DNA from: Lumbricus terrestris | Taxonomy: Eukaryota; Annelida; Clitellata; Crassiclitellata; Lumbricidae | Direction of reading: 5' to 3' | Length of the DNA stretch: 64,000 bases | Assembly (NCBI GenBank): GCA_949752735.1 | Contig: OX457041.1 | Span: 25,851,076 to 25,915,075, forward strand | Part shown: positions 1-11,263 of the stretch, piece after piece | How the letters are laid out: each line of letters begins with the position of its first letter | Numbering within the stretch: the stretch's first letter is position 1 | Program-made: the position numbers and the translations under genes | The notes under the pieces: model-generated | Told to the model about the DNA's origin: nothing | The model's input: only the letters and a program-made list of their open reading frames with translations | The model's database searches: none

Positions 1-3000
1 CTCAGCTGCTGCTTGATAAATGTATCTGCAAACATCGACCAATTCCGAGTTATTCCTGTACTCTCTTGTTCAGGTTCTGCATTAAGCAGCAATCAACATT
101 AATCTTCAGGGTGGAAATCCGCAAGTTCGTGGTTCTTTCGGATGAGGTTTGATGACACCAATATAACAAACAGTCAAACACTTTGCAATTCAAAGCTAAA
201 AATTCTTCAGAAATAAATGGAACCAGGAGTTCATTGCAGTAAAAGAGGAATTGAACCTGGAAACAGAATAGTAAAAGTTTGATGTGGCAAACCACCAACC
301 ATCATCTCCTCCTGTGTCCTTTGACCTCTGTCGAGCAATGTCAAGGTCAACCTTCTCTTTGACCGCCTGCAGTTCCTCGACATTATCCGATGTCTTGAGT
401 ATTGTCAAGAAAGACTCGCTGTTAAACATCGACTCTTTACACTGTCAACACAAAAGCATATGCATGTTACATATTCATGCACATGTGGGTGTGTGTGTGT
501 GCATGTGCATGTGAGTGTGTGTGGAAGTGTATGTGTTTGTGTGGAAGTGTGGATGGATGGATGTGGTGATGGATGGATCGGTGGGGAGATGGATGGATGG
601 GTGGGCGTGTGGAAGGATGGGTGAGCGGATGGGTGGATGTGTGACTGAATGGGTGTGTAGGTGGATGGATGTGTGGATGGATGTGCGCATGTGGATGGAT
701 GTACGTATGTAAGAATGTAATATGCACTGTGCAGGTCAGCGGCCATGTGTTTACCGACCTCTCTGTCATTTCAACGGACTATTTCATAATAACGCAGAAT
801 TTGCACAGTTATTTCATACAAGTTGGAGTTTGCTGCTTCTAGACTCGCGTACTGGACTTTTCATTGGATTTCTCAAGGATTTTACGCTGGTTAGAAGGTA
901 CTTGTTGCAAGTCACCTTGACCACGTGACTGCATCAGCGACCATCCCTATGATGCACAGGCAGCACAGCCGTGCATGTACGCCGCTGCTAGCCGGTGTTT
1001 ACATCTCGCCGGAGGACAGCTCACGTGAGTCAGTGGAGTGACCTCGACTGTTGCCAATAGCGGCGCTTCCAACTACCAACCGACAAGCGACGAATGCTCT
1101 CTCCTACATGCATCCTTGCTTGAGCCTCGACGATTAGCCGGACAGGCGTCATCTACCACCTGTCAGAGACTCTGATCAACCACGACATCTACCAGCTGTC
1201 TACTTGTATCCGATGGTTAACTCTACGTGTTTGCGAGGGCTCGCCACTGGTGACTCTTTCAGCTTACTGTGTTTTGCAACTTGTTATTTTTTGCTCGCTA
1301 TGACTCTTAACATCATTTCGGCTAGTCAGTGCAGAGAGTGCCTCTGAGTAGATATCTTGAAGAGGCGCTATATAAATTCTCAGAATGAAAGAATGAATGA
1401 AAGAATGTCTAAAAAACACATATGCTTTATTTGTTATTGACAAGAGTCAGCCAACAACATGGCGTCATGACAGGGCTAAATATTATTTGACAAGCTATTA
1501 GCCTTTAAGAATGGCTCGCCATTAAACGGTTAAAGGAGATAAGGGAACTAAACTGCAGTGTAGTCAATCCAAGGTGCGAGGATGGTTGGGAACAGTAGAA
1601 ACAGCTTCCAGTACATAAACAAAGACAATGACATTGTACCCACCGGCCAGGCTATCCACTGGTTGATGAAGTCCGGGTCAGAGAGGAGATTTACAGTTGG
1701 TAGCAGGATGCCGTTCACTAGAACTTCCTACAACATAAAAACTGTATCATGAATCCTCAGCTTTAATTAAGATTATGATATTCCAACAGTAAACGAATTA
1801 ATTTCAATATATGAGCAACTCATCCGACCAGGAACGAGTTACCACTCATTACAGGAAAGAAATAATTACCTCAGTATCTCAGTATATAATACATCAGAAA
1901 AATAGATAGCAATTGAATTTATATTTTTACATTTATTCACTACAACAGAACAAATTACTGAAGACCAAAGCTGTACCAATTCGCATTTTTATCATTTGTT
2001 TGAATATAAATAACTGAAAACTCCATTCAACTAGGTACGAAGTACGAACATAAATAGCAATCGGCAAAGCATATATGGCGAATAATAAAGTAGGACATGC
2101 CAAACAATATTTTTAATTCACTTGAAACAGCAGTAGAAGCCAGATACAAATATAACTAAATCTTTAAAATACATGTCTGTAGCCAAGCTTCTGGGTCGCA
2201 AATGCCTTTGAGTAGTTTCTTTGAAGACGTGAGCACTACATCTCCGTAATGAATAAATGAATACAAATTCTCAGAGTAAATGAATCAATGACTGCAGACA
2301 AGTGAGTTATTTATATTAGACATCTAAAACAATTTGTATCTAGTTTCTACAGCTATTTCAAATAAAAAAATATTGTGCGACATCACTGGACTTGCACATA
2401 AAAAAACTGCTGACTCACTCTAGCGATATATCGGAAGATTTTGTTGTGAAAGTCGCCCGATGGAAGGAGAAGAAACATCAGCACCTCACTGACCTGCTGA
2501 AGATAATCTGAAGTGAAACAAAAATTATTTATAACTTCATCAAAAATAAAAAATGCTACTACCCTTTTAAGCATCTTTCCATCTGTGTCATGTAACCCAA
2601 ATGTACTGCATTCAGTGCTACAAAAAACTTACACAAAGTCAGATTATTAAAGTCAATAATTTTCTGCTTTTAACCACATTTCTGCCCTTGTAGATCATCT
2701 CTATCTCGGTAAAACTTAAATTCCAATGTATATAATGTGATTTGAAACTAGCATACCTGCCACTCATAGCACTTAGTGACCATTCAGTAACGCTTCCATT
2801 GCAAGTACACCAAGAGAAGAATCAGGTTTTGAGGAGAGGCAGAGAAGCAGGAACAAATCAAGAAATAATGGAATTTACGCAAAGACGAGGTAAAGCTTTC
2901 CAGAGGGCAGACTCAATGGCGCAAATGATCTAGTTTCTGCCAAAGTGGTCCTTGATTATAGGACAAATTATCTTGGATAAATATAATTTATGCTGAAATT

Positions 3001-6000
3001 GACTATTGACTATTAATGTCTGCTTGCAGAACATGTACGATATTACAAGCAATAAAGCGACAGTGGAAAAAAGAAAAATAGAAATAATAATAATAAATAA
3101 TCTGTGCTTATAGTATGTGTCACAGAGTGATCTGACTTCTGCTCACCAAATAGAAATAATAATAATAAATAATCTGAAATAATTTTTATAAATCCTGAGG
3201 GATCATTGATACCTCGGGTAAAAAAAAAATAATAATAATAATTTAACAATACATTACATACGAATCAAATGGTTACATCACGCCCTCCGTCCTATAACAC
3301 TTAAGTTGAGAGAGTGCGCAAACAGTGGAAGACTCACGTCGTTCGCTCGTCTCCGACAGGCAGATCTGGTCATGGCAAATTGTGTTTTCCATTTCCAGCT
3401 CCAGATCGAAAAAGATCGAATCCAGATCGGCAGGCGGCTTCGAATCTACGACAAGTTCCACACCAGATAGATAGTTCCAACAATTTTCGCAATATTTTCG
3501 CAAATCTAATCAATAAGCTAGTCAAATCACTACACCAAGCTATTCTTAACATTTCATTCATTCATTTGGAGAATTTATATAATCTCTTCTCAAGAGAACT
3601 ACTCAGAGGCACTCCAAGCCCAATGTTTTGCTCTGGTCTAACCAATACACTAATGAATAAAACTATAAAAAAATCCATGGCAGTCAGTAAGTAAATTTAA
3701 AAAATAGTAACATGCTTGAGCATTAAATGTGTTTCTCGCTTATGACGGCAAACGATGTTCATACCATTATTGCCACCATCTTTGCAACGTTTAAAGCATC
3801 ATTTCAGTTAAGACTATTACATTATGTTGTTCCTACAATTAAAAGTTCCCATCATCTTTACAATTTACAAACAATCGTAACAATGTTCCTCCCATAGGCA
3901 CATCCTTCCATCGCTTCTACAATCCTATCATTGTTATTTTCAAATTTCTACAATGCCTACCAAATAAAAGTTTTAACTTTACTACCAATCTGTGCAAATC
4001 TTCCACAGTCTATAGATCTATTGTTCTAACCATCTTTTCGATGTTCTTTGACTTTTGTCAGCGTGCGACGGTAGAGACGGATGTGAGATGCAAATTCATC
4101 TACCAACCGCGTCGTTAGATATGGCACAAGATCCATCTCCTTAGCCCTAGAAAGAAAAATCAGCACAGCCATCATGAACAAATCGATCTAATAAATAGTC
4201 GCCTAATCTAATCAATACACTAATCTAATCAACAAACTCATCATGTATAATCTTAACTTGACACACAACCCTGTAACCTCAAGCAATCAGTACATTAAAT
4301 TTTATCCAACCTACTCAATAGTTAGAAGCAAAATCTATTCAATAGTTATCTAAACAAAATCTATTCAATAGTTACCTAAACAACATCTATTCAATAGTTA
4401 TCTAAACAACAACATAAACCAAAGTCAATGTACATTAACCTAATCAACACAATTATTATTATTAATATTATTATTGCTAAATAAATTTGTAATGCGTGCG
4501 AGTCACATCGAAATGTGAATCTGACACGCGGATAGTCAGCTGCCAGAGGAAGATGCAGTTACAGATTCAAGTGCTCGAAAGTCAAGGAGAAATAGTGAGT
4601 TCTGAGACGTTTTTGAAGGAAGGCAGTGAATTAGAGCTAGAAAGAGAGGTGAGCAGAAGCCAGATCTGACATTCTATAAGCACTTAAAAACTGTTCTGTG
4701 TGGCCGTGCAGGAGTCGGGAGCGCTTCTGAGTAGTTTCCTTGAAGAGGTGCTATATAAATACTTGAATGAATGAATGAATGACTGAATGAATGATCTGAT
4801 CTAGTCAATGCACTGATTTAATCAAATCGAAATAGCGCAGCACTGATGCAGCCAACGGAGGAGTTGCTCCTGCCTTTCAGAGAAGGCGATGATGACGGTC
4901 TGAAGCGTTTGTCGGATGTTATAGTTGAACTGATCGTCGTCGCTGATCTTCTGATACCAGTTCTGGATATAGTCACGATACATGTACTCCACCAGCTGTC
5001 ATCGAAAGAAAGAACGAATGCATCCATTACCACACACACTAATGTAGAGAAAGGTAAAGCAAGGGAGGGTAAGGTCAAGGTAGAAGTGTTGGCAAGATAC
5101 AGCAGGGTAAGACAGCAAAATATGGCAAGGAAGAATACATTTTAGCTGACATAGACGGAAAGTCATCTCGGTATAATCCCCGTGGCTTCATATTGTGAAC
5201 TTCAGCAAATAAGGCTTAAGCCATACCGTTTCTTGGCACTTCTTTCCATCCACAGTCAGTACACCATTTCATATCCAAGTTTCACTGGCAGGCAGAATTA
5301 TAAGTGAAAATCCTGAAATATCTGTTTGCCAAAGGTGGCAGGTAATTTAAACCTTTAGAAACTTTTTGACTGACACACAGACCACCAGATCATTGCAATA
5401 GGAAAAGCTACATGTTAATCAATGAAGTTATGGAAAAGGCAACAGGCATAACAGGTGTGACAATGTTATTACAAACATTGTCAAACATGTTATTACAAAC
5501 ATACGAACCTCTTGCAAGACCTCATCGATTGCATTTGATCCGGTCATACGTTTGTCCATCTTCAGCTTTGGTTTTCCTTTTCTCATCTCTTCAACCAACT
5601 GCGCATCAAATCAAACCAATGACTTAACTGTACTCGATTCACGTTTACAAGTATGTAACAGAACATCTAATAAAATGTTCTGTAAGTGCAGGATGAAGGG
5701 ACTGAACTATTGACTAACTGGTCTACAGAGGTGAATTTTCATGCAGTTTGCAAATGTTGGCTGAACAGATGTTCATACTGAACAGATGTTCATACTGTTC
5801 ATGTGGAACAGCATGAATGCACAGTGATGGATTGTTCCCAAATGAATGCAGGTCCAACACAAAAGGAACGAATGTGAATGAATCTGCATTATAAGTATCA
5901 TTTCAGCAGTTGTCTTTGCAAGCTAACACTGACACGGTGCATTTTAGCAGTACCGGCCTTGGGGGTGTGAGAACGTTGTGGCCATTATACATAGAACCTG

Positions 6001-7174
6001 CAACTTAAGTGGATGAAAAATGTGACAGAAAATTCACATGGACATGATGCCCTAATAATAATATGATTCAACTAAATTCTCTCCTTTGTAAATAAAGAAA
6101 AGTCAAATGGTACCAACAATTTAGTTTATTTCATAATATATAAGTACCAAAATACTTAATTACTTCCTCTATAAATTGCTCTCCTCAATAGTCCAGGACC
6201 AGCTAACTGGCTTGGCACTGATAAAAGTTGTCAGTCATATTTCTGCATAAATTTGAGCAAGCGAAACCCTAGTCCAAAGCTTCTCAGGGCGTTCTTACCA
6301 GATGCGAACAGATTCATGCAAAGAATTTATATTTTCTACCTTTGGCAGGCCGATGATTGGCGGCCTGACGTGGGCCCGGCTGCTTGAGCTGCTCCTCCAC
6401 TCCTTACATTTCTCTTCCACATGCCAGTAGAGTATACAGATAAAACTGGAAGCAACATACAAACGCAAACATGTAATGCATGCAACAGTTATATGTGCCT
6501 CAATATATATACAGCGCCTCTCAAAAACCTGAAATAGGACTGTATAATAGACCTGAAAGTAGGCCTAAATAGACTTCAGGTCTATAATGCAGCCTTAATT
6601 CATGTTTCAAGGTAAACCTAAAGTTGAACACATAATTTCGGCCATAAAATTCGTTTACGTAGGCTGTGGAGTTTAGCCAAACAAGACCAAAATCATAATT
6701 GTAGCAAAATCCTATCCAAGTATTTGAGACTGTTACGGAGCAGACTGCCTGTCAGTCCATCACAAGATAAACACTAACAAACCACACAAGCATTGCTTGT
6801 ACTTTTTTCAACCGCACATTAAGTTCAACTCTCACTTTATCATGTACAAGCACTTGAAAACCAAATCAAATTCTCTGATGATGCTAATTGACAGTGACTG
6901 AGATCACCAAGCGTCCAAGATAATGAATGACTAAAATGAGTGATTGGGCGTATAGATTAGATCATTGGCCTGCATGCAAGTACTTTTTTCATAATGATAA
7001 GAGCAAAAGCATAAGTCACTAGATCATAAAGATTAGATTTGCAACACTTTCATACCCTGCAGCAAATGTGAAACAGCATAGCAAAAGCCAGCATCCACCG
7101 AAGAGACCGAAGCTCGATATAAAGAGGAACGCGGCAAGGAAGAACCATGCGCAACCACTAACTGTCAGGGCCAT
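1..7174 (-). CDS. SNX13: Sorting nexin 13 (SNX13), N-terminal half, partial at window edge
   Basis: Ten coding exons on the minus strand, all phase-compatible: 7056-7174, 6340-6445, 5509-5598, 4874-4995, 4031-4146, 3338-3445, 2419-2507, 1644-1727, 300-441 and 1-25 (continuing off the window). About 333 residues result. Residues ~8-48 form a long hydrophobic hairpin, and ~95-285 match the PXA domain, with motifs such as [15 protein letters not shown] and [19 protein letters not shown] that track human SNX13 almost without gaps; the next exon has [18 protein letters not shown]. The RGS, PX and nexin-C domains lie beyond the left edge. SNX13 proteins are ER-anchored and act at ER-endosome/lysosome contacts; a GAP role for G-alpha-s has been proposed. 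The start ATG at 7174 directly follows a splice acceptor, so an unseen 5' UTR exon lies upstream. One intron seems to use a GC donor after 4874. Orthology is strong; the 5' UTR is unknown. Confidence 0.93.
442..1643. repeat. SNX13 intron with GGATGG minisatellite and SINE-like tail
   Basis: Positions about 475-715 are a degenerate GTGT/GGATGGAT simple repeat; the ORFs seen there are low-complexity artefacts. Positions about 1336-1412 hold the short repeat tail found elsewhere in the window: TGCCTCTGAGTAG, a spacer, GAAGAGGCGCTATATAAAT, then a GAATGAAT-type microsatellite. The part between (about 720-1335) probably belongs to the same repeat, but I cannot name it. Confidence 0.6.
4335..4412. 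repeat. 26-bp minisatellite, three copies
   Basis: Three near-identical 26-base units (core ATTCAATAGTTA) stand in tandem in an SNX13 intron. The flanking 4190-4260 also has repeated TAATCTAATCAA words. No coding potential is seen. Confidence 0.7.
4497..4790 (+). repeat. Interspersed repeat 3' end with GAATG tail
   Basis: This stretch in an SNX13 intron ends with CTGAGTAGTTTCCTTGAAG, AGGTGCTATATAAAT and a (GAAT)n tail, the same 3' end as the copies near 1336 and 2206 and the inverted ones near 3550 and 34500. It looks like the 3' end of a LINE, or of a SINE using that LINE's tail; the body was not identified. Confidence 0.5.
4844..4874 (-). other. Alternative or non-canonical donor of SNX13 exon 4
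   Basis: The reading frame requires a donor with two bases left over. The best alignment ends the exon at 4874, with exon-intron sequence AAG|GCAGGA (a GC donor). A GT donor in the same phase exists 30 bases further on (TCA|GTGCTG, exon end 4844) and would insert ten residues absent from human SNX13. The GC site fits the exon-side consensus better and keeps protein length, so I prefer it. Confidence 0.6.
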
Positions 7175-7840
7175 CTGAAAGAAATTAACACACACAGCAG
7201 AACGTGCCATTGAAAATGGATGGTAAGCTGCAAACAAAAACACATTCAATGAATTAAGTGTAGTGAAGAATAAAATAGCCCAGCATTGCCAGTCCATTTT
7301 AAATGTGGTCATGTCTTTATCCATACTTTTATTGGTATCCATTTATTCATCGACCAAGTCAAATATTCGCATTCCCAACCATCCATCCACTTTCCAACAA
7401 TGAAGTGCCATTCCTTCAAACCAAGTAAGTCAGTCATCTGTCAAATCCAAGAGTTTATCTATCCAATTGATACATCCATCCCTACTCTTTCATCTTTTCA
7501 TCCAACTAGACATCGGCCCACTAGCTGACTTACCCATAGAAACCCACCTGTCTGACTAACAATTCAGTTGACCAGTCATTCATATCTTCAGACATTCATC
7601 CATCCATCCATTCATCCATTCACCTATCGTTACACCCAGTTATGCATACCAAACATCTAAGCATCTACCTGTTCAATGTTTCCCACAAAAGTATAGTTTC
7701 AAAATGTCTGCATTTTCCTGGGTTTTTATTTCCAGAGAACAATTTAAATCACCTTCAATCCTTCATATGTATAAAGATTCAATACGCCAGTCAATTGCTA
7801 ACCTATAAAGTCTTGACCTAATAGCAACAATTACATAAGC

Positions 7841-8625
7841 TTGATCTTCAATTACTGGCCTCAATATAACCCTACCTTCACCTTTTCTTCTATTGTTTGT
7901 GATCTGGGTGTCACACTTGACAGTGCTCTGGCATTTACTGAACACCTGTCACTCTTGACCCGTTCATGTTACTACCACTTGAGACGACTTAGGGCAATTA
8001 AAAGATCGGTGTCCTCCAATGTGTTTACGACTATGGTACATGCCTTTATCTCCTCACGAATTGACTAACTGTAACTCCCTAAGTACTAATTGGGCTTCCT
8101 AAGGTTCGCTTGTCATCTGTGCAATCTTACCTAAATTCTGCTGCTAGACTTATCGCACGACTTCCTTGATACTCGCACATCTCCACATACTTGACGCATG
8201 ACCTTCACTGGCTTCCGATCTTTGCCCGAATCAGATACAAGGTCTTGCTCCTAGTTACTAAGTCCCTGCAGGGCTTAGCACCTAAATACCTCTGTGATTT
8301 AATGTGCAAGCCTCTTTCAGCAAGATCTTCACGCCCTCTTCGTTCTGCTGAGTCTGCTAACCGCTTTGATCTATTTGTACCTAGATCACGAACCTCATTA
8401 ACCCAACATCGGGCATTTTTGCTATTGTTGGCCCTTTAATTTGGAATCACCTTCCTTCTGAAATTGTGGCAGGATTCTTGTAGGAAATTAACCTGCATCT
8501 TTTCGCTGCTTGAAGACATTTCTCTTTTCATGGGCCTGTCACGCTGAGAGTGCTTCTGAAATAGCTCTGCTGTGAGAAGCACTTCACAAATGCTTTTTTA
8601 GATTAGATTAGATTAGATTAGTACT
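7841..8625 (+). mobile_element. CR1/L2-like LINE 3' fragment
   Basis: Broken plus-strand reading frames carry the end of a LINE reverse transcriptase ORF: CDLGVTLDSALAFTEHLSLL, YYHLRRLRAIKRSVSSNVFT and HAFISSRID, then after a stop and frame changes LHWLPIFARIRYKVLLLV and APKYLCDLM. These phrases are typical of the C-terminal region of CR1/L2-clade elements. The copy ends with GATTA repeats at about 8600-8622, a microsatellite tail as in L2-type LINEs. It is 5'-truncated and dead. Confidence 0.85.
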
Positions 8626-8670
8626 AAACCTGACCATTGCACGCTTGCTTTAAGCCATCAAGTGCTGTAT

Positions 8671-9201
8671 AGTTACATTTCAACAGTAACAGTTCTGGCA
8701 ATCTCAGTAACTAGTTACTGGAAAGGGTCAATCGCTAGTTACTTACAAATTAGTTGTTTTAGTAACAAAAGTAACTAGAACCCGATTACAGTTACTTTTA
8801 AAAGTAACCAAATACTTTTAGTTACTGAAAGTGGGAATTCATATTTCAGCTCTCCCCTGGATGAAATTAATAATGAAATGAATAAATTCAGAATGCAAGC
8901 ACAGGTGAAAATGTTCACGTCACTTCAACACATAAACAAAAGAATTCATATGTTGATGATAAAACACCTTTAATAATATCTATAGTATTATAATCGAACT
9001 CAAAGATGCAACATAAATTAATGGAAAATTATGCAAAGTAAACAAATATACATATATGGAAGTAATGCAAAGTAAACAAATATTTTTTGCGTTACAGCCA
9101 TATCATTACCTCTGTGTATTACTTTGGGGGAAAAGTAACGAGTTCCCCAAAAGTTACCGCAAAATAGTAAAGAGTCACTACAATAACACAGCATTGTAAC
9201 A
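8671..9201. repeat. Inverted-repeat element rich in AGTTACT/AGTAACT
   Basis: Many copies of AGTAACTNGTTACT-like words lie near both ends (8688-8830 and 9125-9180), and the outer sequences begin GTTAC and end GTAAC. This resembles a non-autonomous DNA transposon. Target duplications were not clear and the ends are approximate. Confidence 0.4.
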
Positions 9202-9596
9202 CAGAAGCCAGCAATATTCAATTTTCAAAGTAAAGTAGGTGACTTACTGTCAGACATAAAATCATGACGTGTCCTCAGTAAACCTGTGTCACATCGTTTG
9301 ATTGACCACAAGTTGATAGAGCAAATGTTCTTAATCGTAAACACATCTACCAATTAATGTCCATAGCTGCAATGAAAACAACATAATACATTGAGTTGAA
9401 CTTACATAACATAACCTAGGAGACACTGTTCAAAATGGCAAGAAAAGATAATCACTTTGTCTGTAGTTAAATTATTGTTGCAAAGCAAGTCCATAAAACA
9501 GTATGAACATGCTGATGTGTGTGTATGTGGGTATTGCTTTTAACAAATCATAAAATGCACACTGACTTTCAATAAACGGATTGTAAATCATTAACT

Positions 9597-9766
9597 GGCG
9601 TAATTGCAGTATCGGGGACCGTGTGTGTCGTTTAGGGTTAGGTCAGGCGTCGTGAGGGTCGGTTAGGATCAGGTTAAGCGGCGTAATGGTCGGTTAGGGT
9701 TAGTGTCGTAGATACTATCCAAAGATGTTGCATATGCCTTGGTCCCCCCGATATCGCAAATACGCC
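9597..9766. repeat. 170-bp MITE-like palindromic element
   Basis: The left end GGCGTAATTGCAGTATCGGG and the right end are near-perfect reverse complements (about 24 bp). The middle has GGTTAGGGTTAG words. No target duplication was found, so the class is open. Confidence 0.5.
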
Positions 9767-11077
9767 GCGCAGTTACATTTCAGTCAGCAAAAAATTACAA
9801 AGCACAATAAATCAATATCGTTTATTCAGCATTAAGCTGACAAGTCGCTACATGTAGCAGAAATTGTCTCAGCACTGAAGTCAGTTGCTTACAGGAGAAT
9901 TAGGCTAATTGCAGTGGAATTTGTGTATCGAATTCAGAGCAACTTGAATCAATCGAGGGCCATTTAATTGCATGCGACAATGTACATGTGACATTACGTA
10001 AAAGATTTGTATAGCGCTTCAGTCACTATAGAGTTACTACTGATAGGTATTTTCGGTCATACTAACACCGACTCTCAAAATTAGCCACTCGAACACTTAT
10101 GAGAGTATCAAGATCGCTCAACTGTATTGTAGATAACGGAAAATAAATTGCTACTTCATTTAAATCACAGAAGATAATTTCTGACTTTCAACCAAAACAC
10201 AAGGCCGCCATGATAGCGCCATGTATATTCTATGTCAATCACGTGGTAATGAAGAGTGAAATCGCGCTAGTAAGTAAGAAACTAGGCAATTTTTTCGTAA
10301 TTATGAACTTCCCAGTTTTCCAGGGTACCCAACTCACCATAAAGAGACAATTATTGATAATCCTACAAGTTCTCCAACCGATTCATATAGTCTACCACAA
10401 CCATGGACTAATCTATTTCTCTCTCTGAATTTCTGAAATTCATAAAACTTGCAGATCATTCACATATAATTATCGACACCATCGATGATCGACACTCACT
10501 CATCATCAACTACAAAACACTTCTCTATTGTGATCGTGATCGTATTCTCCAAACTTCTAAAGCGCTACTCGAAAGCCAAGCGCGGGACATCAACATATTC
10601 ACGAGCGCTGCATATTATAATTATTGCCTCAAAAGAGTTGCCCGTAAGACTGGGACTAATATCGATAATAGTGACTTTTCGAAATTCAGGCCTAGTCTAG
10701 CCTATAGGCCTATGTCGAGAATAGGAAGGTGTTGGGTGAAAGATCGGGCGAGTGACTCAGAGGGTCGGAGTTTATAATGAGTTGAGACCCTAGTTTCAAA
10801 CTTCGAAGGGAAACTGGAGGAGACATGGATAGCCCCTGGGAATGGTGATGGGGTTAGGGGTGACCTGCAAGGATGGGAAGGAACGGGAAAATTTAGAGTG
10901 AAATTCAGAATTAAGGCAGATCATTCCAGAGGCTTGTTGCATTGTTTGACATGGCTCGGCTTACTGCCTGTTGCTGTTGAACGACATTGTTTCATGATAT
11001 CAATGACGATTAGTGTCGTCCTACTCGTCCACCCTCTTGATAGACGCTTCGGACTGGTACTGCAAAGTACGCTGATG

Positions 11078-11118
11078 CTGCATTCAGAACGAGGCTGGTT
11101 CAATTGGAATTGAGGCTA
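11078..11118 (+). repeat. Short repeat also present, SINE-split, at 13240-13500
   Basis: GCTGCATTCAGA, then GAGGCTGGTTCAATT and AATTGAGGCT, recur at 13239-13501, where a SINE sits between the two halves. This copy just upstream of the MMUT start is the unfilled version. What the repeat is remains unknown. Confidence 0.55.
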
Positions 11119-11263
11119 GACGTGAAGGTCGTTTGAGGCGACAAAAAGTGAGGTTGTTCGTAGTTTGTTGACAACAGTTTTCTTTTTCGTTGCAGAATTT
11201 CACCGATTTCTCTCCAGAATCTGAGTAAATTTCTGTTTAACTTTACAACGTTAATCGGAAGAA

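Larger units (their letters stand above)
7175..11263. other. Head-to-head interval between SNX13 and MMUT start codons
   Basis: The start codons of the divergently transcribed SNX13 and MMUT genes are 4.1 kb apart. The SNX13 ATG follows an acceptor, so a non-coding first exon must lie in this interval or beyond it. The LINE fragment (7841-8625) and two inverted-repeat elements occupy part of it. I see no protein-coding exon of either gene between 7175 and 11263 and could not fix a core promoter; the stretch just left of 11264 is the natural place for the MMUT promoter. Confidence 0.5.

Noticed and set aside
405..769. His/Pro/Thr-rich minus-strand ORFs
   Set aside because: Translations of the GGATGG/GTGT simple repeat in an SNX13 intron.
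9636..9706. Interstitial telomeric repeat (TTAGGG)
   Set aside because: Only isolated GGGTTAG words inside a MITE-like element; no tandem TTAGGG run.
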